Origin: Pseudomonadota bacterium
GTDB lineage: Bacteria > Pseudomonadota > Alphaproteobacteria > Rhodobacterales > Rhodobacteraceae
Direction of reading: 5' to 3'
DNA length: 64,000 nucleotides
NCBI GenBank assembly: GCA_020161615.1
Contig: JAIUPD010000008.1
Coordinates: 124,001 to 188,000 of the forward strand
In this document: piece after piece, positions 51,226-60,696 of the stretch
Layout of the letters: each line of letters begins with the position of its first letter
Numbering within the stretch: position 1 is the stretch's first letter
Made by a program: the position numbers and the translations under genes
The notes under the pieces: model-generated
What the model was told of the DNA's origin: nothing
What the model saw: only the letters and a program-made list of their open reading frames with translations
Database searches by the model: none

Positions 51226-52189
51226 ATTTGTATTCGATGAGCCGGGATTGCGACCGGGTCAGGCGGCGGGCGTGGTAGCGCAGCGCGCCGACAGCCTCGG
51301 GGAATTTGCCGAGCGTGTTGAAGAAGGCGCCGGCCCAGCCCAGCCGGGGTTTGAGGCGCAGCACCTGCAGCGGGTAGACCAGCACCAGAAGCAGCGCCGC
51401 CGGGTGGATCAGCGAGCCGAGGAGCGCCAGAAGCGGGATCGCCACGCCCCAGAGCCAGATCCGCCGCACCTCGGCCCGCCAATGCGGCGTCTGGGGCGTG
51501 GAAAAGCGCGCCGCCCCCTCGGCGAAGGCATGGCCGGCGCGTTCGCTGCGTTTCCACCACTGGCCGAAGCGGGTGATACCGGCGTCATGCCAGGTCATCT
51601 CGGCCTCGATCCGCCAGATAGTCCAGCCGCGGGCGCGGAGCCGGAGGCAAAGCTCGGGCTCCTCGCCGGCGATCAGATCCTCGCGGTAGCCGTTCACCGC
51701 GCTCACCGCCTGATAGCGCATCAGCGCATCGCCGCCGCAGGCCCGCGCCTCGCCCACCGGGGTGTCCCATTCGTGGTCGATGAGGGTGTTGTAGACGCTG
51801 GCCTCGGGGTGGCGCTCGCGGCGGCGGCCGCAGACCACCGCGGCGCGCAGGTTGTCCGACAGGAACTTCACCGCCCGCGGCATCCAGCCCTCGCGCAACA
51901 CGCAATCGCCGTCGATGAACTGGACGTAATCGGGCGGGTCGGCTTTCAGCGCCTTCAGCCCGGCGTTGCGGGCCCTTGCGGCGGTAAAGGGGCGCGTCAG
52001 GTCGAGGTCGATCACCGTGGCGCCCATCGCCCGCGCCTCGGCCACCGAGCCGTCGGTCGAGCCCGAATCGACATAGATCACGCGGCGCACCTGGCCTTCC
52101 AGCGACTCGAGGCAGGCGATCAGCCGGGCGCCTTCGTTGCGTCCGATCACCACCGCATCGACTGTCGGCCCCCGTTTCGCCCGCGCCAT
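51224..52189 (-). CDS. Family 2 glycosyltransferase
   Basis: 321 aa. The GT-A features are VVIGRNEGARLIACLESL, DSGSTDGSVAEA and the DxD-like QFIDGDCVL. Two hydrophobic helices near residues 240-275 (LWGVAIPLLALLGSLIHPAALLLVL) suggest membrane attachment at the inner face. It is monocistronic and close to the polysaccharide genes, so a role in exopolysaccharide assembly is likely. Donor and acceptor are unknown. Confidence 0.87.
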   Translation of the reverse strand: MARAKRGPTVDAVVIGRNEGARLIACLESLEGQVRRVIYVDSGSTDGSVAEARAMGATVIDLDLTRPFTAARARNAGLKALKADPPDYVQFIDGDCVLREGWMPRAVKFLSDNLRAAVVCGRRRERHPEASVYNTLIDHEWDTPVGEARACGGDALMRYQAVSAVNGYREDLIAGEEPELCLRLRARGWTIWRIEAEMTWHDAGITRFGQWWKRSERAGHAFAEGAARFSTPQTPHWRAEVRRIWLWGVAIPLLALLGSLIHPAALLLVLVYPLQVLRLKPRLGWAGAFFNTLGKFPEAVGALRYHARRLTRSQSRLIEYK

Positions 52190-52307
52190 CTTTCACCCCC
52201 GCTGCCGGGATTATGGGGGCGGGCCGGGTCCTGTCCAGCGTGCAGGTTTTTCTGGGCAAAGGCACCGCGATGTGTTGCATTCCTGCCTAACCAGAGGAGG
52301 AAAGACC

Positions 52308-53477
52308 ATGCCCCGCGCGCAGATCGTCGGCTGGAGCCATTCGCAGTTCGGGAAGGCCGAGGAGCCCGATACCGAGAGCCTGATTGCCGGGATCCTGGCG
52401 CCCGCGCTGGCCCATGCCGGGATCGGGGCCGAGGATGTGGACGGCATCTTCGTCGGCGTTTTCAACGCGGGTTTCAGCCGGCAGGATTTCCAGGCGGCGC
52501 TGGTGGCGCTGGCCGATGACAGGCTTCGCCATGTCCCGGCGATCCGTTACGAGAATGCCTGTGCCACCGGCTCGGCGGCGCTTTACGGCGGCATGGATTT
52601 CATCGAATCGGGCCGGGGGCGGATCGCGCTGGTGGTCGGCGCCGAAAAGATGACGGCGACGCCCACGGCCGAGGTGGGGGATATCCTGCTCGGCGCCTCC
52701 TATGTGAAGGAGGAGGCGGAAGTGCCGGCCGGTTTCGCGGGCCTTTTCGGCCAGATCACCCAGAATTATTTCCAGCGCTATGGCGATCAGTCCGACGCGC
52801 TGGCGATGATCGCGGCCAAGAACCATGCGAACGGGGTGCTGAACCCCTATGCCCATATGCGCAAGGATTTCGGTTTCGACTTCTGCAACACGGTGACCGA
52901 GAAGAATCCGCACGTGGCCGGGCCCTTGCGGCGTACCGATTGCTCGCTGGTCAGCGACGGGGCGGCGATCCTGGTGCTGGCGGATGAGGAGACGGCGAAG
53001 TCGCTGAACCGCGCCATCGCCTTCCGCGCCCGGGTTCAGGCCAATGATTTCCTGCCGATGTCGAAGCGCGACGTGCTGGAGATGGCGGGCGCGCGCAAGG
53101 CCTGGGCGGGGGCGCTGGATCAGGCGGGGATGGGGCTGGAGGACCTGTCCTTCGTCGAGACCCATGATTGCTTTACCGTGGCCGAGATGCTGGAATACGA
53201 GGCGATGGGTCTGGCCGAACGCGGGCAGGGCCACCGGGTGATCCGCGAGGGGGTGACGCGCAAGGACGGGCGGCTGCCGGTCAACCCCTCGGGCGGGCTG
53301 AAATCGAAGGGCCATCCGATCGGCGCCACCGGGGTTTCCATGCACGTGATGGCCGCGATGCAGTTGGCCGGGGAAGCGGGCGAGATGGCGGTCCGGGATC
53401 CACGCATCGCCGGGGTCTTCAACATGGGCGGCGTGGCGGTGGCCAATTACTGCTCGATCCTCGAGCGGGTGAAATGA
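52308..53477 (+). CDS. Thiolase-family protein, SCP2-thiolase type
   Basis: 389 aa. The nucleophilic cysteine lies in ENACATGSAALYG near residue 85. HDCF in VETHDCFTVAEML (about 286) and GHPIGATG are present. The usual second cysteine motif CxG is replaced by NMGGVAVAN, as in SCP2-type thiolases, where the HDCF cysteine takes that role. It probably cleaves or forms a 3-ketoacyl-CoA. A strong ribosome site, GAGGAGG, precedes the ATG. It is the first gene of a three-gene operon with 4-bp overlaps. Confidence 0.88.
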   Translation: MPRAQIVGWSHSQFGKAEEPDTESLIAGILAPALAHAGIGAEDVDGIFVGVFNAGFSRQDFQAALVALADDRLRHVPAIRYENACATGSAALYGGMDFIESGRGRIALVVGAEKMTATPTAEVGDILLGASYVKEEAEVPAGFAGLFGQITQNYFQRYGDQSDALAMIAAKNHANGVLNPYAHMRKDFGFDFCNTVTEKNPHVAGPLRRTDCSLVSDGAAILVLADEETAKSLNRAIAFRARVQANDFLPMSKRDVLEMAGARKAWAGALDQAGMGLEDLSFVETHDCFTVAEMLEYEAMGLAERGQGHRVIREGVTRKDGRLPVNPSGGLKSKGHPIGATGVSMHVMAAMQLAGEAGEMAVRDPRIAGVFNMGGVAVANYCSILERVK

Positions 53478-55072
53478 GACTGGATTTGTCGGCGGGGATC
53501 GCCCCGGTTTCCACCCGGGTGATGAATCTGGCGACCTTGCTGACCGAGGCGGCGCGGCGGCATCCGCAGGCGCCGGGGTTCCTGTGGGGCGAAAGATCGT
53601 GGCGCTGGGCCGAGATGGAGGCACGCTCTGCCGCCTTTGCCGAGGTGCTGGTCGAGCGTTTCGGCGTGCAGAAGGGCGACCGCATCTTGGTGCAATCCGC
53701 CAACAACAACCAGATGTTCGAGGCGATGTTCGGCTGCTGGCGGGTGGGGGCCATTTGGGTGCCCGCGAACTTCCGCCAGACGCCCGAGGATGTCGCCTGG
53801 CTTGCCGCCTCCGCCCAGGCCAAGGGTCTGCTGGTCGGGGCCGAGTTCGCTGCCCATGCCGCCGCCTGCGCCCCGCATGTCGATTTCACCATCGCCATCG
53901 GCGAAAGCACGTTCGCCGAGGATTACGAGGCGGTGATCGCCCCCTATCTGGGCCGGTCGCGCCCGGCCGTCGCTGTCCAGCGCGACGATCCCTGCTGGTT
54001 CTTCTTCACCTCGGGCACTACGGGGCGGCCCAAGGCGGCGGTCCTGACCCATGGGCAGATGGGTTTCGTGGTGACCAATCACCTCTGCGACCTGATGCCG
54101 GGAACCGGGCCGGATTGGGGCGGGCAGGATGCCTCGCTGGTGGTGGCGCCGCTCAGCCATGGTGCCGGCATTCACCAATTGGCGCAGGTGGCCCATGCCG
54201 TGCCGACGATCCTGACCACGGGCGCGAAGCTGGACCCGGCCGAAGTCTGGTCGCTGGTCGAACGCCACCGCGTGACGAACATGTTCACCGTGCCGACCAT
54301 CGTGAAGCTGCTGGTGGAGCATCCGGCGGTGGACCAGCACGACCATTCCAGTCTGCGCTATGTGATCTATGCGGGGGCGCCGATGTACCGCGCCGACCAG
54401 ATCACCGCGCTGGAGAAACTCGGCCCGGTGCTGGTGCAGTATTTCGGGCTGGGCGAGGTCACGGGCAACATCACCGTCCTGCCCCCGGTGCATCATTCCG
54501 CCAGCGAGATGAAGTTGGGCACCTGCGGCTTCGCGCGGACCGGCATGCAGGTCATGGTCCAGCGCGAGGATGGCAGCGAATGCGCGCCGCTGGAAACGGG
54601 CGAGATCTGCGCCACCGGCCCCGCCGTCTTTGCCGGTTATTTCAACAACCCCGAGGCCAATGCGAAATCCTTCCGCGACGGCTGGTTCCGCACCGGCGAT
54701 CTGGGCCACAAGGATGCGGAGGGCTTCGTCTATCTGACGGGGCGCTCGTCCGACATGTACATCTCCGGCGGGTCGAACATCTATCCGCGCGAGATCGAGG
54801 AGAAGATCCTGCTGCATCCCGCCATTTCCGAGGTCGCGGTTCTGGGCGTGCCCAGTGCGAAATGGGGCGAGGTGGGGATGGCCGTGTGCGTGGCGGGGGC
54901 CGGGGTCACGGGGGCCGAGCTGCTGGCCTGGCTGGGCGACAAGCTGGCCCGCTACAAGCTGCCGCAGCATGTGGTCTTCTGGGACGAGATGCCGAAATCG
55001 GCCTATGGCAAGATCACCAAGAAGATGATCCGCGAGGAATTGGAGCGCCGGGGCGAGGTGCCGCCTGCATGA
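53474..55072 (+). CDS. Acyl-CoA synthetase (AMP-forming)
   Basis: 532 aa, ANL superfamily. A3 motif FFTSGTTGRPKAAVLTHG, A5-like YFGLGEVTG, A7/A8 GWFRTGDLGHKD and the catalytic lysine in SAYGKITKKM are all intact. It activates a carboxylic acid to acyl-CoA. The chain length or aromatic nature cannot be told. Its ATG overlaps the thiolase stop by 4 bp, suggesting a short degradative or activation pathway. Confidence 0.9.
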   Translation: MRLDLSAGIAPVSTRVMNLATLLTEAARRHPQAPGFLWGERSWRWAEMEARSAAFAEVLVERFGVQKGDRILVQSANNNQMFEAMFGCWRVGAIWVPANFRQTPEDVAWLAASAQAKGLLVGAEFAAHAAACAPHVDFTIAIGESTFAEDYEAVIAPYLGRSRPAVAVQRDDPCWFFFTSGTTGRPKAAVLTHGQMGFVVTNHLCDLMPGTGPDWGGQDASLVVAPLSHGAGIHQLAQVAHAVPTILTTGAKLDPAEVWSLVERHRVTNMFTVPTIVKLLVEHPAVDQHDHSSLRYVIYAGAPMYRADQITALEKLGPVLVQYFGLGEVTGNITVLPPVHHSASEMKLGTCGFARTGMQVMVQREDGSECAPLETGEICATGPAVFAGYFNNPEANAKSFRDGWFRTGDLGHKDAEGFVYLTGRSSDMYISGGSNIYPREIEEKILLHPAISEVAVLGVPSAKWGEVGMAVCVAGAGVTGAELLAWLGDKLARYKLPQHVVFWDEMPKSAYGKITKKMIREELERRGEVPPA

Positions 55073-55905
55073 TCGAGCGGCTGGTTCATCCCGGCCCAGC
55101 CCCTTCCCGGCGCTGGGCGATTGCCTCGTGCCATGCCGAGCCGGTCGAGCTGGTTCTGCCGGTGGCGGAGCGGTTGGCGGAGTCGGTGGCGCTGGGTCTT
55201 GCGGATTATGACGGCGGTTGGCTGGTCATCGAGGAAGCGCCGCTCGCCGCCCTCGATTTCGTCATCCCGGGCGAAGATCCGACCGGCGCCCATGCCGCCT
55301 GGTACGCCGGCCCCTATCGGATGGGCGCGGGGCGGATCGTGCATCTGGGCCTGCATGCAGGGCGGAAGCAGGGTGGCGCCTGGCTGCATGGCCATGGCAG
55401 CTTCGCGGCGCCCGGGTGGGAGGGGCCGGATTTCGGCCATATCCTGCCGGTCGAGAGCCGTCTGGCGCAGCCGGTGCGGGCCCGCGGCTGGGGGCTGCGC
55501 GGCGCGCGGCTGGAGGTGACGCCCGATACCGAGACGCATTTCCCGCTGTTCCATCCGGTGGCGCTGGGCGGCGGGGGGAACGCGGCGCTGGTGACGCTGC
55601 GGCCCAATCAGGACCTGACCGAGGCGCTGGAGGCCGCCCTGGCCGAGGCGGGGATCACGGATGCCCAGGTCTTCGGCCTGGGGTCGGTGGTGCGGCCGAA
55701 GCTGGAGGGTCAGCCCCGGATCGACAGTTATGCGACGGAACTGCTGTTGACCGAGGGTGTGATCCGCCGCGGCCGCGCTCGGCTGGGGGTCGAGGTGGTG
55801 ACCCTGCAGGGCAGCCGCCACCGGGGGGTGCTGGAGCGCGGGGAGAATGGCGTTTGCATCACGGCGGAGTTGCTGGTGGTGGCGGAGCCGGGGAAGGTGG
55901 GGTGA
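55069..55905 (+). CDS. DUF296 (PPC/PCC-domain) protein
   Basis: 278 aa. Two copies of a PPC-like fold are suggested by GRIVHLGLHAGRKQGGAWLHG in the first half and AGITDAQVFGLGSVVRP in the second. Similar proteins are annotated as DUF296 domain proteins and may bind small ligands; no enzyme activity is established. The ATG overlaps the acyl-CoA synthetase stop by 4 bp, so it probably serves the same pathway. The last codons and stop lie in a palindromic repeat. Confidence 0.7.
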   Translation: MIERLVHPGPAPSRRWAIASCHAEPVELVLPVAERLAESVALGLADYDGGWLVIEEAPLAALDFVIPGEDPTGAHAAWYAGPYRMGAGRIVHLGLHAGRKQGGAWLHGHGSFAAPGWEGPDFGHILPVESRLAQPVRARGWGLRGARLEVTPDTETHFPLFHPVALGGGGNAALVTLRPNQDLTEALEAALAEAGITDAQVFGLGSVVRPKLEGQPRIDSYATELLLTEGVIRRGRARLGVEVVTLQGSRHRGVLERGENGVCITAELLVVAEPGKVG

Positions 55906-56115
55906 AACCCCACCCTACCGCTCGGCGATGGGTGCCCGGGCGCTGGCACCCTGCGAACAACGGGAACCGGCCATCCCGTAGGGTGGGGTTTCACCCCACC
56001 GGGCGCCTTCGCGGAAGGAGGGGCGCGAATGTCACCTCATCAGGTGACCACGGGTCCGGCACGGCGGCGCAAGCGCAGGATCGGAGAGATCGGTAGGGTG
56101 GGGTTCCACCCCACC
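55896..56115. repeat. Three palindromic repeat copies between the DUF296 gene and idi
   Basis: Copies at 55896-55918 and 55978-56000 are exact reverse complements (GGTGGGGT/ACCCCACC stem, 3-nt loop, GTA/TAC flank). A third, slightly altered copy is at 56093-56115. They are the GGGG variant of the mutS-grpE repeats at 18.7 kb. The first copy supplies the final codons and stop of the upstream gene. The 280-bp gap holds no gene that I can see. Confidence 0.85.
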
Positions 56116-56185
56116 CCATTTAGCCGCCGGAGGAACGGAGCGGCATTTTCCCGCAGGGTGCGTGCTCGCGCGCACCGTCCCCGGA

Positions 56186-56707
56186 TCAGAACCCCGCCAG
56201 CACCAGATCCGCATGGTCGGCCAGATAGACCCGCAGCCAGGGCGTGAACGCCTCCGGCCTCGTCGCGATCTCGGCGTGCAGGGCCTCGGTGTCGACCCAG
56301 CGGATCGCGGCGACTTCCTCGGGGTCGGGGGTGACCACGGGAGGCACGTTGCAGACACCGAGAAACAGATCGACCACCTCGTGCTCGATCATCCCGCCGC
56401 CCACCTCGGCGCGGTATTCGACCACGCCCCGATGCTCCAGCGCGACACCCCGGATCCCCAGCTCCTGCGCCAGCCGCCGCTCGGCGCAGGCCAAGGGCGA
56501 CTCGCCCCAATGGGGATGCGTGCAGCAGGTATTCGCCCAGAGACCCGGCGTGTGATACTTCGCCAGCGCCCGCTGCTGGATCAGCAGCTTCCCCCCGGCC
56601 ACCACGAAGACCGACACCGCCGGGTGCCTGAGCCCGCGGCGGTGTACCTCCAGCTTGTCCATCGGCCGCAAGGCGCCGTCGATCCAGGCGGGAATATCCT
56701 GCGCCAT
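56186..56707 (-). CDS. idi: Isopentenyl-diphosphate delta-isomerase, type 1
   Basis: 173 aa Nudix-fold enzyme interconverting IPP and DMAPP. The catalytic cysteine region ANTCCTHPHW, the Nudix-like CAERRLAQELGI and the downstream IEHEVVDLFLG are characteristic. The ATG at 56707 is chosen because GGGGG precedes it; an ATG four codons earlier lacks a ribosome site. It stands alone, without carotenoid genes nearby, although in related bacteria idi often accompanies them. Confidence 0.94.
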   Translation of the reverse strand: MAQDIPAWIDGALRPMDKLEVHRRGLRHPAVSVFVVAGGKLLIQQRALAKYHTPGLWANTCCTHPHWGESPLACAERRLAQELGIRGVALEHRGVVEYRAEVGGGMIEHEVVDLFLGVCNVPPVVTPDPEEVAAIRWVDTEALHAEIATRPEAFTPWLRVYLADHADLVLAGF

Positions 56708-56762
56708 GCTGACCCCCATCGTTTGCGCGCTTCTAGCGCCAAGCAGGGCAAAGGGGAAAGGG

Positions 56763-58067
56763 TCAGATGAACCCGAGTTGCAGGGCCGCAGCCAGCGCCA
56801 GTGCGATCAGCACCAATCCGCCCAGGCCCCAGATCAACACCCGCCGCCGTCTTTCCCGCACGCTCATCGTGAAGGGGATGGAGATCACCGGCCTGAGTTG
56901 CAGATCGCGCTCCATCCGGGCGGCGGTACGCATCACCGGCTGCATCCATTCCAGCCCATAGGCCAGCATCAGCCCCAGCATCAGCCCGGCGACGACGCCC
57001 ATGGCGGCAACCACCTTGCGGCTGCGCGACACCGGGTATTCCGGCACCAGGGCGCGTTCCAGAAGTTCGAAGCGTTCGGCCTGCTGGTCATCCTCGATCC
57101 GGGCGCTCAACTCGGCCTCGCGGCGGCGGTCGGCGGCGGCGGTCAGCTGTGCCTGAAGCTGTTCCATCCGCCGGTTCATCGCCAGAACCTGCTGCTCGTA
57201 TCCGGGCGAGCGGGTGAGGATGTCCTGGATCTCGGCGATGCGGGCGCGCATCTCGCTTTCCTGCTGGGTCAGCTGATCGACCGTGTCGCGCAGCGACGCC
57301 ACCTGCCGCTGCACGACAGTCCGGGTCGAGGTCTCGTCCAGCGTGTCCAGCTCGCTCTGCCGGGCGCTGAGATCGGCCTGAAGATCGCGCAGACCGTCGA
57401 TCAGCCGCGCCCGCTCGGCCCGCCGCAGGGCGACCGAATCGGACAGGAAGGCCTCGTTCTGCGAGCGGAAATCGGCGATGTCCTGTTCCAGAGTGGCGAT
57501 GCTCTCTTCGAGCCGGGCCTCCTCGGCGCGGAAGAAATCCAGCGCCTGCTGGGCGTTCGACTGCCGCGCATCGACCGAGCGCTGGACAAGCTGCCCGGCC
57601 AGTTCATTGGCGATATCGGCCGCGGTCTGCGGGTTGTCGGCATCGGCCGAGACCACCAGCGCCGACAGCGAACCGTCGCGGGAAAAGCCCTGCTGCGCGG
57701 CGGCAATCGAGGTGATGGTGAAACTGCGGCGCATTTGCGCGACCTGCTCGGACGGGTTCAGGGGCATTCCTTCGAACAGGCGATGGCGCTGGGCCAGGGC
57801 CAGAAGCGCGTCGCGCGACATGAGTTGCTGTTCGATAACCTGCACACGGCGGGTGACGTCGGTGCTGGCAGCGCCGGTTCCATCCTCGCTGGCGGCGACG
57901 ATCACCGGGTTGATGACCTGGATCACGGCGCTGGCGGTATAGACGCGGTCGGTGTTCATGGCCAGGATCACGCCGGCCAGCGCGCCCAGCAGGGTCGTCA
58001 GCGCCATCAGGCGCCAGCGCCGGCGCAGCCAGCTGAGGATCTCGTGCAGGTTCTGGATCGGTCCCAT
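56763..58067 (-). CDS. Wzz/GumC-type polysaccharide chain-length determinant
   Basis: 434 aa. An N-terminal membrane helix (about 20-38) is followed by a Wzz domain (DRVYTASAVIQV...), a long periplasmic coiled coil (about 170-330), a second membrane helix (about 350-372) and an extra C-terminal helix pair near 408-434. The conserved proline-rich PEYPVSRSRK precedes TM2. Such proteins set chain length and couple polymerisation to export. It is co-transcribed with the ATPase gene 12 bp upstream. Confidence 0.9.
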   Translation of the reverse strand: MGPIQNLHEILSWLRRRWRLMALTTLLGALAGVILAMNTDRVYTASAVIQVINPVIVAASEDGTGAASTDVTRRVQVIEQQLMSRDALLALAQRHRLFEGMPLNPSEQVAQMRRSFTITSIAAAQQGFSRDGSLSALVVSADADNPQTAADIANELAGQLVQRSVDARQSNAQQALDFFRAEEARLEESIATLEQDIADFRSQNEAFLSDSVALRRAERARLIDGLRDLQADLSARQSELDTLDETSTRTVVQRQVASLRDTVDQLTQQESEMRARIAEIQDILTRSPGYEQQVLAMNRRMEQLQAQLTAAADRRREAELSARIEDDQQAERFELLERALVPEYPVSRSRKVVAAMGVVAGLMLGLMLAYGLEWMQPVMRTAARMERDLQLRPVISIPFTMSVRERRRRVLIWGLGGLVLIALALAAALQLGFI

Positions 58068-58079
58068 GGTCGCCCCCCC

Positions 58080-58976
58080 TCAGCCCTTGCGCCGTACCGC
58101 ACGCGGGTCGCGGTCTTCGGACTTGTTCAGGATCACGCCCAGAAGCGGCACCTGACCTTCCAGCACGCGCTCGCATTCCAGCACATCCTGCGCCGTGGTG
58201 CGCAGCCCGTCGGCCACCAGGATCACCGCGTCGAGCTGCGGCAGCAGTGCGGGCAGGACCGGGTCCTTCAGGACCGGCGGCAGATCGTGGATCACCACAT
58301 CGGGGCCGATGCAATCGATCAGGCCGCGCAGGGCCTGCACGGCCTCGGGCGCCATCATCCGCTCGGCGGCCTGCGGCAGGCGCGAATCGTTCAGGGCCAG
58401 CGCCAGGCAGCCGCCCACACGGCGCAGATGCGCCTCGGGCGGGGTCATGCCGTCCAGCACCATCTCCAGCGGGCCGGGGGCGTCGAGGCCCAGCAGATCG
58501 GCCAGGCCCGGCGCGTCCAGGTCGCTGTCCAGCAACAGGACGCGCAGCGTCTCCAGCCGGGCGATGCTGGCGGCGAGGCCCGCGGCGATGAAGCTGCGTC
58601 CGGCGCCGCGCGTGGCCGAGGTGACGCCGATCCGGCGCCAGCCCTTTTCGGCGGTGATGCGCAGCAGCTGGCTGCGCAGTTGGTCCATCGCCGCCCCGGC
58701 GGGCGTATCGCGGGCGATCGACGGCGCGCGGCCGGTCACTTTCAGGCGGTTCACATCCTCCCGAATGACCGCGATGGCCTCCCAGGTCTCCTCGATCTCC
58801 GGGCGGCGATGCGTCCGAACCGGCGCGTTGCGACGTCCCGGTTCCTGGGCGGCGGCATCGACCCGGCCCTGCAGGATCGGCTGATGGGCGATCCGGCGCG
58901 AGGGCGGGGTTGGCGCCTCGCCCTCCTCTGCCGAGCGCCAGCCCAACCGTTGTTCAAGTATACGCGTATTGACCAT
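58080..58976 (-). CDS. BY-kinase-like (CpsD/ExoP) ATPase with altered P-loop
   Basis: 298 aa. The C-terminal two thirds have the MinD/BY-kinase fold: P-loop TSATRGAGRSF, Walker A' VLLLDSDLDAPGLADLLG and Walker B VVIHDLPPV. The P-loop lysine is arginine, and the protein contains no tyrosine at all, so it cannot autophosphorylate like true BY-kinases. It presumably regulates its Wzz-like partner downstream by nucleotide binding or as a scaffold. The ATG at 58976 has GAAGGG upstream. Confidence 0.85.
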   Translation of the reverse strand: MVNTRILEQRLGWRSAEEGEAPTPPSRRIAHQPILQGRVDAAAQEPGRRNAPVRTHRRPEIEETWEAIAVIREDVNRLKVTGRAPSIARDTPAGAAMDQLRSQLLRITAEKGWRRIGVTSATRGAGRSFIAAGLAASIARLETLRVLLLDSDLDAPGLADLLGLDAPGPLEMVLDGMTPPEAHLRRVGGCLALALNDSRLPQAAERMMAPEAVQALRGLIDCIGPDVVIHDLPPVLKDPVLPALLPQLDAVILVADGLRTTAQDVLECERVLEGQVPLLGVILNKSEDRDPRAVRRKG

Positions 58977-59096
58977 AACCGACCCTTCGCGACGGCCTGC
59001 GGAGCGTCCGCGCCCCGCCATTTAACCCTCTGTTGACGGGAAAGCCTGTCACAAATAGGGCAGAAGCATGGTCATTGTCGATGAAACCGGCGCGAG

Positions 59097-60464
59097 TCAG
59101 AGGCCGAAGATGACCGACAGCTGGTCGCCATGGACCGACAGCACCACGGTCAGCAACACCAGCGCCACGGCGGCCATCACCGCGTCATGCAGCGCGTCCC
59201 AGGCGCCGTATTTGCGCGCCAGCCGCACCTGCAGCGGGTAGCTGAGCAGCGCGGTCGAGGCCATGGCGATCGGCGCGCCGGGGATGCCCAGCATCGGCAC
59301 CAGGATCAAGAGCAGCGTCACCAGAAGCGCGGCCCGCGTGGCGTTCAGCGTGAAGAAACCGCGCGAATCGCCCGAGGCCAGCGTCACCTGGTCATAGGTC
59401 AGCCCCAGCATCTGCGGCAGCAGCGCCATGGACACCATGACCGTCACCGCGCCCGAGGCGGCATAGCGCGAATCATAGAGCAGATCGACGATATAGACCC
59501 CGCCCAGGGCCAGGGGTGCGACCCCCGCGATCAACAGACCGGACAGCATGAAGCGGATGCGGCGCAGATGCAGGAAATTCTCGCGCGATTCGGAGGGCGG
59601 CGACGAGCGGTAGATCGGGATCATCAGCCGCTGCACCAGCAATTGCCCCAGCATCAGCGGGAAGCCGGCCAGGAAGAAGCCGATGTTGTAAAGGCCCAGC
59701 TGCTCCATCGACAGGAAACCGCCAAGGATCAGCTTGTCCGATTGCAGGACCAGAAAGCCCGCCACGGTGGAAAAGAAGATCCAGCGCCCGTAATGGATGA
59801 GTTCACGCGCGCAGTCGCGGTCCAGCTGGATCCGGTTCACGATGCCGGGCAGAATGACCCAGGCCAGGCCCGCGCGGGCGGCGGCGGCGACCAGGTTGCC
59901 GATGACCAGCGCCCAGATGGATTGCGTGGCCCAGGCCAGGATCAGCATGGCGGTGATGCTGATGACCTGCGCCGTCACCTCCAGCAGGGTCAGACGACCC
60001 AGCAGCATATGGCGCGAGGCGGTCTCGGCCCGGGTCGGCTCCAGCGCCAGCAGCGGCAGGCTCAGCGCGGCGACCGGGATCAGCTGCGACAGGATCGGTT
60101 CCTCGTAGAACCACGCCACCGGCCAGGCCAGGGCGCAGGCGGCGGCGAACAGGATCCCGGCGCGGATCATGTTCAGCGTCCAGGCGGTGTTCAGGAACGC
60201 CGGATCGTCGCCGCGCCTGGACGATTGGATCGCGGGCTGGATGCCAAGGTCCGACAACATGGTCAGACCGACCAGCAGCACCGTGACCAGCGCCATGGTC
60301 CCGAAGGCCTCGGGGAACAGCAGCCGCGCCAGCACCAGGTTCGAGCCGAAGCGGATCGCCTGCTGCAGACCGAAGCCCATGATGGTAAACATCGACGACC
60401 GCATGATGCGGCTGGTCAGGCTGTTCCGGGGCTTTTCGATCATCATCGCGGCAGCATGGGACAC
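59097..60464 (-). CDS. Wzx-like polysaccharide flippase
   Basis: 455 aa with about 12-14 hydrophobic helices across the whole length. The N-terminal FGLQQAIRFGSNLVLARLLFPEAFGTMALV is split between TM1 and TM2 as in the polysaccharide transporter (PST/RfbX) family, which flips lipid-linked oligosaccharides to the periplasm. The start GTG at 60464 has GGAG at good spacing. Two ATGs six or seven codons later are alternatives. It is separated by 120 bp from the ATPase gene downstream, room for a second promoter. Confidence 0.88.
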   Translation of the reverse strand: MSHAAAMMIEKPRNSLTSRIMRSSMFTIMGFGLQQAIRFGSNLVLARLLFPEAFGTMALVTVLLVGLTMLSDLGIQPAIQSSRRGDDPAFLNTAWTLNMIRAGILFAAACALAWPVAWFYEEPILSQLIPVAALSLPLLALEPTRAETASRHMLLGRLTLLEVTAQVISITAMLILAWATQSIWALVIGNLVAAAARAGLAWVILPGIVNRIQLDRDCARELIHYGRWIFFSTVAGFLVLQSDKLILGGFLSMEQLGLYNIGFFLAGFPLMLGQLLVQRLMIPIYRSSPPSESRENFLHLRRIRFMLSGLLIAGVAPLALGGVYIVDLLYDSRYAASGAVTVMVSMALLPQMLGLTYDQVTLASGDSRGFFTLNATRAALLVTLLLILVPMLGIPGAPIAMASTALLSYPLQVRLARKYGAWDALHDAVMAAVALVLLTVVLSVHGDQLSVIFGL

Positions 60465-60696
60465 GTCTACACTCCGAAAAAGTGGGTACTTTCAGGTCGC
60501 CGCTTCAAGGAGGGCCTCTAACATTCAACGCAATGAAGGTTAATTAGGGCGGCAGTGTGGCGCGGTCTCCTGAATTGCGGCGAAAATGAGGCAAGCGCCC
60601 CGGCGCGCCATCGCCGCGTCAATTCCCTCAGCATTTCTTGAATTTGCCTGAATTGACGCCTAGCCCGGGGGCCAACCAGACAGCCAAGGTGACGGC

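Noticed and set aside
56655-59036. Open frame of about 793 codons antisense to the Wzz-like and ATPase genes
   Set aside because: It has Gln/His/Arg-rich shadow composition. The minus-strand genes have clear membrane and Walker motifs.
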